NCBI GenBank assembly: GCA_944391365.1
Contig: CALXTH010000190.1
Coordinates: 1-15,820 of the forward strand
Direction of reading: 5' to 3'
Source of the DNA: an uncultured Alphaproteobacteria bacterium
Lineage (GTDB): Bacteria > Pseudomonadota > Alphaproteobacteria > RF32 > CAG-239
DNA length: 15,820 bases
The notes beneath the pieces were generated by a model. The model made no database searches, was not told where the DNA came from, and saw only the letters and a program-made list of their open reading frames with translations. Positions 1 to 5,934 of this stretch are shown piece by piece. A program made the translations under genes and the position numbers. Numbering within the stretch: position 1 is the stretch's first letter; the number at the start of each line of letters is the position of its first letter.

Positions 1-23
1 TTTTAAGAATGGAGGAAAGAACG

Positions 24-1205
24 ATGCGAAAGAAAAATGCCGGCATAGCCCGGAACTTTGCCTTAAAGGGACTGCTGCTTTTGGCAGCCATTGCCCTGTG
101 CACAGGCTTTTTTGCCTGTAAAGTTGCGACAGGCGGCGGAGAAGGGGGCAAAATTGAAAGCTACACCATAACCTATGAGCTTTACGGCGGAACCAATGCA
201 CCGGAAAACCCTGCAAGTTACAATGTGGAGACAGAAACCATAACCCTTAAAGACCCGGTAAAAACAGGATATACCTTTGAGGGCTGGTACAAAGATGTAG
301 AATTTACCGACGAGATAACAGAAATCCCCCAAGGTACCACCGGGGATATAACCCTGTATGCCAAGTGGATAGAAATCATTGTTCCCGAAACATTAGAGGT
401 AGAAGGTGGAAACTGTACCCTCAACAGTACAGAAATAACCCTCTCAAGTTTCTGGATTTCCCCCTACGAGGTAACCCAGGAGGAATTTGAAAGCCTAATG
501 GCCGGAAACACCAACGGCATAAATGCAAACCCCAGTGATTTTACCAGTAATCCAGCGAAGGGGGAGGTGCAGAAAAGGCGACCGGTGGAATGTGTGAGCT
601 GGTACGATGCAATCGTATACTGTAACCTTTTGAGCATGAAAGAAGGCTTGACACCCTGTTATACCATCAAAAGTTCTACAGACCCTGCTGCCTGGGGAAC
701 TTCCCCCACATCAACCGGTGCTGAAGATTATGATGATTGGAAATCGGTAACCTGTAATTTTGATGCTGACGGTTACCGGCTCCCTACAGAGGCGGAATGG
801 GAATATGCTGCCCGGGGAGGCCAGACCGGGATTACAGACGGCAGTTGGGAGTATGAGTACAGCGGCAGCAACACAATAGATTATGTGGCTTGGTACGATG
901 ATAACAGCGGCAGGAAGACCCATGAGGTAGGTAAAAAGCAAGCCAATGCCCTGGGGCTTTATGACATGAGCGGTAATGTACGGGAGTGGTGTTGGGACTG
1001 GAATGGCAGCAGAAGCGGCTATCCCAGCGGTACAGAGGATCCTGCAGGACCGGTTACCGGCAGTAACCGGGTGCTACGTGGCGGCAGTTGGTACTACGGC
1101 GGCGCCTCAAGCTGTACCGTCTCGGACTGGTACTTCAACGACCCCTGCCTCCGGCACGGCGGCTACGGCGGCTACGGCGTCCGCCTCGTCCGCTCTGCGC
1201 GGTAA
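24..1205 (+). CDS. Lipoprotein with InlB B-repeat and FGE-sulfatase (C-type lectin fold) domain, probable DGR target protein
   Basis: The start is the ATG at 24, because GGAGGAAAG at 11-19 sits just upstream; an in-frame ATG at 9 lies before that ribosome site. The 393-residue product begins with basic residues and a hydrophobic segment ending in a lipobox (GFFAC), so it should be an exported, lipid-anchored surface or periplasmic protein. Next comes one InlB/Listeria-Bacteroides B-repeat (roughly residues 46-115, ending LYAKW). An FGE-sulfatase domain fills the rest, with the family hallmarks YEVTQEEF, CVSWYDAIVYCN, GYRLPTEAEWEYAARGG, GLYDMSGNVREW and RVLRGGSW. The last ~38 residues are dominated by NNC codons where relatives often have Asn runs, as in DGR variable proteins such as TvpA. 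The fold is expected to bind ligands rather than to make formylglycine. The ligand cannot be told. Domain calls are confident; DGR status is inferred because no reverse transcriptase is in the window. Confidence 0.9.
   Translation: MRKKNAGIARNFALKGLLLLAAIALCTGFFACKVATGGGEGGKIESYTITYELYGGTNAPENPASYNVETETITLKDPVKTGYTFEGWYKDVEFTDEITEIPQGTTGDITLYAKWIEIIVPETLEVEGGNCTLNSTEITLSSFWISPYEVTQEEFESLMAGNTNGINANPSDFTSNPAKGEVQKRRPVECVSWYDAIVYCNLLSMKEGLTPCYTIKSSTDPAAWGTSPTSTGAEDYDDWKSVTCNFDADGYRLPTEAEWEYAARGGQTGITDGSWEYEYSGSNTIDYVAWYDDNSGRKTHEVGKKQANALGLYDMSGNVREWCWDWNGSRSGYPSGTEDPAGPVTGSNRVLRGGSWYYGGASSCTVSDWYFNDPCLRHGGYGGYGVRLVRSAR
1084..1199 (+). other. Candidate DGR variable region (VR) at the 3' end of the FGE gene
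   Basis: From codon TGG at 1090 to the end of the gene the codons are almost all NNC: 29 of the 34 codons from 1093 onward end in C. The first two positions vary (TAC, GGC, GAC, TTC, TGC, CAC, CTC), and only one AAC codon remains. This is the pattern left when a template with many AAC codons is copied by an adenine-mutagenic DGR reverse transcriptase. The residues fall in the loop region of the FGE fold that DGRs diversify. The template repeat is not in the window, so the boundaries are approximate. Confidence 0.7.
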
Positions 1206-1206
1206 C

Positions 1207-1274
1207 CCGTTTTGGCTGCTTTGGTAAAGCAGGCTTTGCCAAAGACACTGCGTTTTTCTCTGCAAAGGCACAAA
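1207..1274. repeat. Dispersed repeat A, copy 1
   Basis: It begins two bases after the FGE stop codon and matches 2712-2778. The left 13 bases (CCGTTTTGGCTGC) and the right 33 bases (1242-1274) are identical in both copies; the middle is diverged. Both copies lie in intergenic DNA and neither contains a supported gene. Confidence 0.85.
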
Positions 1275-1278
1275 AGCT

Positions 1279-1306
1279 CCAGAATTCGGCTTTCGCCGAA
1301 TTCTGG
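1279..1306. repeat. Perfect 12-bp-stem hairpin, copy 1 (terminator-like or DGR-associated)
   Basis: Stem CCAGAATTCGGC pairs perfectly with GCCGAATTCTGG around a TTTC loop, which reads GAAA on the minus strand. It starts about 74 bases after the FGE stop. No U-tract follows, so a simple Rho-independent terminator is not obvious. The same 28 bases recur at 2530-2557. Confidence 0.85.
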
Positions 1307-1397
1307 GAAACAGGCACCGGTGCGTAAGCCCGGGGCCACTGCCGTAAAAAGGATTTTCCGGCAATTTAGCAATAACTATTCTGCCCAACAGAGTTGT

Positions 1398-1433
1398 GTA
1401 AACAACGCACAATTTTTTGTGTGTTATTTACTC
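1398..1433. repeat. Imperfect hairpin repeat B, copy 1
   Basis: GTAAACAACGCACA pairs with TGTGTGTTATTTAC (13 of 14 positions) around an ATTTTT loop. The 36-base unit matches 10775-10810 at 32 positions. Both copies lie just upstream of a likely promoter, so it may end upstream transcription or act as a regulatory structure. Confidence 0.75.
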
Positions 1434-1463
1434 TTGTGCAAAAAAAATAAATCACCCTATAAT
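1434..1463 (+). promoter_or_regulatory. Putative promoter of the AT-rich gene
   Basis: A perfect TATAAT lies at 1458-1463, with a weak TTGTGC at 1434-1439 as the -35 element and an 18-base spacer. It sits 55 bases before the start codon and fits the strong ribosome site that follows. The -35 match is poor. Confidence 0.5.
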
Positions 1464-1475
1464 AAATCATAATTT

Positions 1476-1493
1476 AAATATATCGATATATTT
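1476..1493. promoter_or_regulatory. 18-bp perfect palindrome, possible operator
   Basis: AAATATATCGATATATTT reads the same on both strands. It lies between the TATAAT box and the ribosome site of the following gene, where a dimeric repressor would block early transcription. AT-rich DNA makes chance palindromes more likely, so function is inferred only from position. Confidence 0.4.
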
Positions 1494-1518
1494 GGTCTTA
1501 TAAAGGAGGTTTCATCAT

Positions 1519-2322
1519 TTGAACAATCCCAATACTAAAACTGAAGATTTTATACAATTCTGGAACTCCTCAAACTTCTACGGTGATACAAAGATTCATA
1601 AGGAAGACTATGAATCTTTAAAAAATCACCTTGTAGAAGGTTGCCGTAATTTCAATGATTACATAAGTAATTACATTGATAATCCTCAAGATACTAAATT
1701 TCATTCCTATTTGTGGCCATCCCCTTATTGTGGAGATTTAAGGAACGCAAAAATATTTATTCTGAGCTTGAATCCAGGCTTTGACTGCGATTACTATTAT
1801 GAAAACATATCAGATATCAAAAAGACTCTGGAAAATAATTTATCTCAAAATTTAAGCAATGAAAACTTTCCTTTTTTTGTGCTAAATCCAGCTTTTTCTT
1901 GGACAGGTGGCGCCAAATATTGGCTAAAAAAATTAAATCCAATTATTTGTGAAGTTATGAAAAAGCTTAAATTTTCATATACAGAAAGTCTTTCTTTCCT
2001 TTCTAAGAAGATAGTTGCATTGGAAATTGTGCCTTATCATTCTAAAAGATTCAGTTATTCACATTTCCAAGAACTACCATCGGTAAAAAAAATATCTGAA
2101 TTCTTAAATGATGTTATAATACCAGGTACAAAAACTGGAGAGTATAAATTAATAATTCTTCGTAAAGGAAAAGAATTACAAGAAAAAAAACTTATTCCAA
2201 AAACTTTAAACAAAAACATTATTATTTATGAAGGTATGAAATGTTTAGGAGCTTCTTTGGGACTTAAATCAGATGGTGGTAAAGCCATTCTAAAAAAGTT
2301 ATTACAAAATTTAAAAGAATAA
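1519..2322 (+). CDS. Hypothetical protein, possible uracil-DNA glycosylase superfamily fold
   Basis: This 267-residue protein starts at TTG 1519, chosen because AAAGGAGGT lies at 1502-1510 and no ATG fits. I do not recognise it as a named gene. The segment IFILSLNPGFD (residues 79-89) resembles the strand plus NPG motif of the uracil-DNA glycosylase superfamily. FVLNPAFSWTGGAKYW (120-135) and ALEIVPYHSKRF (167-178) look like other conserved blocks, but catalytic activity cannot be assigned. There is no signal peptide or membrane segment, so it should be cytoplasmic. The gene is much more AT-rich than its neighbours and lies alone between copies of dispersed repeats, which suggests lateral acquisition. 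Uracil excision or a nucleic-acid-related accessory role is a guess from the motif; the open frame itself is convincing. Confidence 0.8.
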   Translation: MNNPNTKTEDFIQFWNSSNFYGDTKIHKEDYESLKNHLVEGCRNFNDYISNYIDNPQDTKFHSYLWPSPYCGDLRNAKIFILSLNPGFDCDYYYENISDIKKTLENNLSQNLSNENFPFFVLNPAFSWTGGAKYWLKKLNPIICEVMKKLKFSYTESLSFLSKKIVALEIVPYHSKRFSYSHFQELPSVKKISEFLNDVIIPGTKTGEYKLIILRKGKELQEKKLIPKTLNKNIIIYEGMKCLGASLGLKSDGGKAILKKLLQNLKE

Positions 2323-2366
2323 AACATTCTGAACTTTCCGATTTTTCTTTTTATATTAATAATTAT

Positions 2367-2466
2367 CGGCAGCACGACTGCCGCATTGATCCTGTTGGGA
2401 CGAAAGTTCTGACCGGTGGTTTCGGGCTCGGCAGCTGCCCAAGGAGCGGGAGCTGCTATTTTTTAG
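2367..2466 (+). ncRNA. Candidate structured RNA of unknown class ending in an intrinsic terminator
   Basis: A GC-rich stretch of about 90 bases sits in AT-rich DNA 45 bases after the preceding gene. It contains three foldable units in order. CGGCAG/CTGCCG (2367-2383) forms a perfect 6-bp hairpin. GGAC-GAAA-GTTC (2398-2409) closes a GNRA-type tetraloop. GCAGCT (2431-2436) pairs with AGCTGC (2451-2456), with a CCC/GGG inner helix, and is followed by TATTTTTTA. I could not match it to a riboswitch or small-RNA class. It may be a small RNA, a 3' leader remnant or an elaborate terminator. No coding frame explains the composition. Confidence 0.45.
2431..2466 (+). terminator. Rho-independent terminator
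   Basis: Stem GCAGCT/AGCTGC with a further CCC/GGG helix after one bulged base is followed directly by a T-rich run (2459-2464). It would end transcription from the gene at 1519-2322 or from the candidate RNA. Confidence 0.6.
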
Positions 2467-2529
2467 TTTAATATTATAAACAACATTGTATATTTTACTT
2501 ATTTTGTGCAAACGCCATGTGCCAAAACT

Positions 2530-2557
2530 CCAGAATTCGGCTTTCGCCGAATTCTGG
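2530..2557. repeat. Perfect 12-bp-stem hairpin, copy 2
   Basis: This is base-for-base identical to 1279-1306 (CCAGAATTCGGC, loop TTTC, GCCGAATTCTGG). Together with copy 1 it brackets the AT-rich gene. The DNA after it (GTTTGCCGG then a T-rich run) differs from copy 1. Confidence 0.85.
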
Positions 2558-2711
2558 GACTGTTTGCCGGATTTTTTATGGAGGAATCTTGTTTTTGCTT
2601 TTGGAATACAGGATTGTCTTTATTCACAATTACGATAATGTTTTGTTCTCATCTGTAATACTTTTGCAACCGTCTCAAGATGTCTCCACTCGCTTCGCTC
2701 GGTCGACATGA

Positions 2712-2778
2712 CCGTTTTGGCTGCCTTTGCAACCAGGTTTTGCCCAAGACACTGCGTTTTTCTCTGCAAAGGCACAAA
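2712..2778. repeat. Dispersed repeat A, copy 2
   Basis: It matches 1207-1274 with identical left 13 and right 33 bases. After it, the sequence diverges into hairpin GCAAAAAGC/GCTTTTTGC (2782-2802) instead of the GAATTC hairpin that follows copy 1. The repeats are therefore modular. Confidence 0.85.
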
Positions 2779-2781
2779 CCT

Positions 2782-2802
2782 GCAAAAAGCTGCGCTTTTT
2801 GC
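2782..2802. repeat. 9-bp perfect hairpin
   Basis: GCAAAAAGC and GCTTTTTGC pair around a TGC loop directly after repeat A copy 2. It could act as a terminator on either strand but lacks a following U-tract. Confidence 0.6.
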
Positions 2803-2890
2803 GATAGTTTGCCGGTTTTCGCCTTGGAATGTTTTTCCGCCAATGAAACCGGCGGTCTGGGGCTTTGGCTAGGGGCTTTTGGTAAGGTAT

Positions 2891-3013
2891 GGCTTTTTAG
2901 GTGCCAAAGCCGCTTATGGAACCGGCAATCTGTTTTCGAATTCAGCGCAAGCTGAATTCGGAGCTTTGGCTTACGGCGTTTGGTAGGTCAGGGCTTTTTA
3001 GGTGCCAAAGCCG
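2891..3013. repeat. 22-base direct repeat spaced 101 bases, flanking a GAATTC hairpin
   Basis: The same 22 bases (GGCTTTTTAGG then TGCCAAAGCCG) occur at 2891-2912 and 2992-3013. Each copy can itself fold (GGCTTT/AAAGCC). Between them lies hairpin CGAATTCAGC-GCAA-GCTGAATTCG (2937-2960). The block is downstream of the kinase gene and may include its transcription end. Confidence 0.75.
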
Positions 3014-3034
3014 GAAATACTGACAGAAAAAAAA

Positions 3035-4311
3035 TCACACCGGGAATTCCAGGCGTACAGAGGTTCCCTCCCCGGCGGAGCTTGTAATGCGCAGCGTGCC
3101 GTTAAGCTGTGCCACACGGGAATACATTCCCCTAATGCCAAGCCGTATCCGCTCCCCGGATTCGTCGGAAACGCCGTCCCCTGCAAAACCGGATACAAGG
3201 GCTTTTTCACATCGAAACCACAGCCGTCGTCGGTGACAAAAACGACAATGCGTTTTTCAGCGGATTCGGATTCAGAGGAAAGCCGGATAATCACGGATGT
3301 TTCCTGTGCCTGGGAATGGCGGGCGGCATTGGAGAGGCTTTCCTGTATAAGCCGGAACACATTCAACTTGGACTGGTCTGAAAGCGAATTCAGAATGTCC
3401 CGGGCATCATTTCCGCAGGAATAGGTGCACTTTATGTTTTGCACCGCAGCAAAATTCCTGCACAGAAGGGAAACCGCATCGTACAAAAAACCTTCTTCCA
3501 GTTCAGGGGGAACAAGATTCCGGCAGATGCTGCGCAGCCGCTGTGAAACATTCTTCGCAAGAGCCTGCATTTGAAAAAGGGAATCAGAAAATTCCGCCGG
3601 AACCGTCCCGGCTTGGGCAGGAGACCGGGAGGTTTCAAGATTGTCACACACCTTGGACAACAGCAGGTGCTGGGCATTCAAATCCTGAAGCACGGTATCG
3701 TGTATCTCCCGGGAAATCCTCTGGCGTTCGGCTTCCTGGGCATGTATGATGGCAACCGCATCCTCGCTTTCCCGTTTCGTCCGCTTTACGCTGTAACGGT
3801 AGAACACGGCAATCAATGCGCAAAGCACCGTCACAACAGCAAACGCCACCAGAAGCCGCATATAAATTACATTCGACCAGAGTAAAATCCCGGAATAATT
3901 CCGCATAAGACAAGCCATATCTTCCCCAAGGGAAAGGCGCAGCTGCATATAATCCGCTTCTGTCCGTCCGGATTTTTCGAACAGGGAAAAAGCCTGGGAC
4001 AGCCCCTCCAGGGAGTCTTTCCAGTTTTTGAATTCTGAAAAAGAACCCATGTTCTTTTCATAATAGTATGTGAAATATTCAAAAGAATTTATTTCTGTTT
4101 CAATTTCATCCTTGAATTCCGCCACAGCTTTTTCAAAGGCAGCGTTACCTTCCCTGAATTCCGTGTTATCAAGTTTCTGCCACGCATCAAACAGTGGAAC
4201 ATTCCTGCCGCCTTTGCAACCTGAAAGCACGCACAGAACCAGAATAAAAAGCGCCAGAGTCTTTATCATTCTTTTTACCGGGAAGCGGTATTCCGCCACA
4301 GAAAGCGACAT
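3035..4311 (-). pseudogene. NarX-type sensor histidine kinase, frameshifted near the 3' end
   Basis: The start is ATG 4311, behind AAGGAAGGAATAAAAGG and 4 bases after the upstream stop. A lipobox-like LSGC (Cys32) or signal anchor comes first, then ~115 exported residues, a membrane helix (about 152-173), and a HisKA_3 region with RISREIHDTVLQDL (phospho-acceptor His204). The ATP-binding domain has LIQESLSNAARHS (Asn328) and TDDGCGFD. After Val368 the open frame leaves the family pattern and runs to 2998. A second frame beginning at 3208 encodes EKALVSGFAGDGVS, then LGIRGMYSRVAQLNGTL and VRLEFPV, the expected G2-box end, stopping at 3035. One missing base near 3202-3210, next to a homopolymer, explains this. 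The G2 box helps close the ATP pocket, so the shifted protein is probably impaired. A sequencing error is a real alternative; corrected, the protein has about 425 residues. Confidence 0.8.
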
Positions 4312-4315
4312 CCTT

Positions 4316-4915
4316 TTATTCCTTCCTTTTTGAATACAGCCTGCGGATTTTTGCGGCAAGAAAATACACCAGCAGAGCAAGTATGAGGGAAACGGTTTTG
4401 TCAATCAGATTAACAGGAAGGCGAACCAGGAATGCCACCGCAAAATAGGACACCCCCGAAGTGAGGAGCACAAAAACGGAGGTACTGAGGGAAGACGGCT
4501 CCAGATAATCCGCGCCGGTAAAATAAAGGAGGGATGCGATGATTGTTCCTTCAACAGTGATTAAAACCACGGTCAGAATAAGAATCCATACAATGCCTGT
4601 CCAGGGAACGGGCTTTCCGTTCCTGCTGAAAAGACGGATAACCAGCACGATGGTCAGGCTGCAAATCATCCACAAAAGGTTTGAGTTTGTGTCGAAAAGC
4701 AAAGCGAACAGATGGCACAGGAAAGCCGCAATGCAGCCTGCGGCCGGACCGTAAAAAGAGGCAAGCATTGTGAATACTGTATCGAGAAAAAGCGGAATCT
4801 TGAAAAACTCACGGATGTCAATCAGCAGGTAATTAAGGACACCGCAGAGGATTCCCAAAACAAGCTGCACTTTGATGGAAGATGCGGGGAATGTCCGGGG
4901 AAACAAACGGTTCAC
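4316..4915 (-). CDS. Multi-pass membrane protein resembling an ECF transporter S component
   Basis: The start is GTG 4915, overlapping the TGA of the upstream regulator by four bases (GTGA), with GGAGGA a few bases before it. This implies translational coupling. The 199-residue product has about five to six hydrophobic helices and almost no soluble part. The segment LFLDTVFTMLASFYGPAAGCIAAFLCHLFALLF is typical of S-component-like substrate-binding membrane proteins, although no EcfA/EcfT partner is in the window. Because it lies between a response regulator and its kinase, it may be a ligand-binding membrane subunit that feeds the kinase rather than a transporter. Family membership is moderate; the sensing role is inference. 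Confidence 0.75.
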   Translation of the reverse strand: MNRLFPRTFPASSIKVQLVLGILCGVLNYLLIDIREFFKIPLFLDTVFTMLASFYGPAAGCIAAFLCHLFALLFDTNSNLLWMICSLTIVLVIRLFSRNGKPVPWTGIVWILILTVVLITVEGTIIASLLYFTGADYLEPSSLSTSVFVLLTSGVSYFAVAFLVRLPVNLIDKTVSLILALLVYFLAAKIRRLYSKRKE

Positions 4916-5610
4916 AACTTTCCTCCATCAACGGGCATAGACGCATCGGGCATAGAAGAATCTTTATTGAACACCTGTATGGTAACACCACCCGATTTAC
5001 TGAATTTATTTATAAACTCACGTTTGTTTGTGATGCCCAGTTTGTCGTAAATAATACTCAGATGGTTTTCTACTGTCCGTTTCGAGATATTCAGCTGCTC
5101 CCCTATCTGCCCGTTGTCCATTCCATCCAGCAAACACACGGCGACCTGCTGTTCCTTTTTTGAAAGCACAGACAAAAGCACCGAAGCCGAATTCATTTTT
5201 TCCTGCAAATCCCTCTGAACATACTGGTTTCCCCGGGACACGGTTTCCAATGCCGAAAGCAGCTCCTTTCCGTCGGTGTCTTTTGTGATATATCCGTATG
5301 CGCCCCGCTCAAGGGCCTGCATAACGGAAGGCACGCTGTAAAAAGCCGAATACATAATACATTTTATTCCCCGGCCAGAAGCGTTTATCATGGATACCGC
5401 GTCACAACCGCTTTCCGTGCCCAGCTGTTTGTCCACTATCGCAATGGTTCCCTCCGGGACAGGAACTCCGTTTTTCAGCAGAGCCTCCAGTTCAGAAAGG
5501 GATGCAAGACGGGCTACCACTGTACAGCCGTGGCTTTCCAGATAAGAAGAAAGCCCTTCCTGCATCATGCGGTGGTCATCAAGAATAATGACAGAAAACG
5601 GAATATCCAT
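4912..5610 (-). CDS. NarL/LuxR-family response regulator
   Basis: This 232-residue transcription factor has a receiver domain (about 5-125) with acidic Asp11/Asp12, phospho-acceptor Asp60 in AIVDKQLG, Ser88 in MYSAF and Lys110 in YITKDTDG. A LuxR-type helix-turn-helix follows at about 149-200 (LSKKEQQVAVCLLDGM, NGQIGEQLNISKRTVENHLSIIYDKLGI). It is the first gene of the operon with the membrane protein and the NarX-type kinase, the usual phosphodonor of this family. The start ATG 5610 lies about 30 bases after a likely transcription start, and its ribosome site (CAGGT) is weak. About 30 residues after the helix-turn-helix are rich in Gly, Ser and Asp and unlike the family. Target genes cannot be told. 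Confidence 0.93.
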   Translation of the reverse strand: MDIPFSVIILDDHRMMQEGLSSYLESHGCTVVARLASLSELEALLKNGVPVPEGTIAIVDKQLGTESGCDAVSMINASGRGIKCIMYSAFYSVPSVMQALERGAYGYITKDTDGKELLSALETVSRGNQYVQRDLQEKMNSASVLLSVLSKKEQQVAVCLLDGMDNGQIGEQLNISKRTVENHLSIIYDKLGITNKREFINKFSKSGGVTIQVFNKDSSMPDASMPVDGGKL

Positions 5611-5646
5611 AGTCTAGAACCTGCCAAAACACACAAAGATAGTTAG

Positions 5647-5675
5647 AGTATAACATACCAATTCCTAAAACGCAA
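5647..5675 (-). promoter_or_regulatory. Promoter of the two-component operon
   Basis: On the minus strand TTGCGT (5670-5675) and TATACT (5647-5652) are separated by exactly 17 bases. They stand 37-60 bases before the regulator start codon. Confidence 0.6.
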
Positions 5676-5876
5676 AAAATTAAAAAAGGCTGATTATGGT
5701 TTTGTTTACCAAAAGCCACTGCACTTACCTGTCAGCCCCACCAACGGTTTTTCCGCTTTTGCAACCGGCATTTTAAAAGTGCAGTAATAAAATCAGATTT
5801 GTTTTTGTGCAATAAACACCACCCGCACATGCCAGAAGATTATGACAGCTTTGGTGTGTCGGTATTTTTACCTGTG

Positions 5877-5909
5877 CATAAAAGGAGGACGCCCAAAAAG
5901 CATCCTCCG
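5877..5909 (-). terminator. Intrinsic terminator of the envelope operon
   Basis: Read on the minus strand, GGAGGATGC pairs with GCGTCCTCC (one G-U) around a T-rich loop and is followed by TTTTATG. It lies 26 bases after the stop of the Fn3/B-repeat lipoprotein gene. Confidence 0.75.
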
Positions 5910-5934
5910 TATCCTGAAATATCAGTATATGATA

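Larger units (their letters stand above)
1206..1518. other. Intergenic mosaic of repeats and hairpins between the FGE gene and the AT-rich gene
   Basis: No gene is supported here. The segment holds dispersed repeat A1 (1207-1274), a perfect hairpin (1279-1306), an imperfect hairpin repeat (1398-1433), a -10-like TATAAT (1458-1463) and an 18-bp palindrome (1476-1493). Base composition turns abruptly AT-rich after about 1370. Short open frames in this stretch only read through the repeats. Confidence 0.7.
2323..3034. other. Long intergenic region rich in hairpins and repeats
   Basis: About 700 bases carry no supported gene. In order they hold the candidate RNA and terminator (2367-2466), hairpin copy 2 (2530-2557), repeat A copy 2 (2712-2778), a 9-bp hairpin (2782-2802), and a 22-base direct repeat (2891-2912 and 2992-3013) flanking a perfect GAATTC-containing hairpin (2937-2960). 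Short open frames here read through repeats and share peptide fragments with frames in the copy-1 region. That marks them as repeat artefacts. Confidence 0.7.
5611..5934. other. Intergenic region between the envelope operon and the two-component operon
   Basis: This stretch carries the terminator of the envelope operon (5877-5909), an inverted repeat ACTGCACTT (5719-5727) / AAGTGCAGT (5776-5784) enclosing a smaller CGGTT/AACCG stem, and the regulator promoter (5647-5675). No gene is supported. The inverted repeat could be a leader structure or a protein-binding site. Confidence 0.6.

Noticed and set aside
1088..1472. Several open frames on both strands over the end of the FGE gene and the following repeats
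   Set aside because: They overlap the variable region in other frames or read through dispersed repeats, and share peptides with frames at the second repeat copy.
2367..2466. c-di-GMP (GEMM) riboswitch
   Set aside because: A GAAA tetraloop and a GGGACG-like string recall it, but the conserved core and the usual position before a gene are missing.
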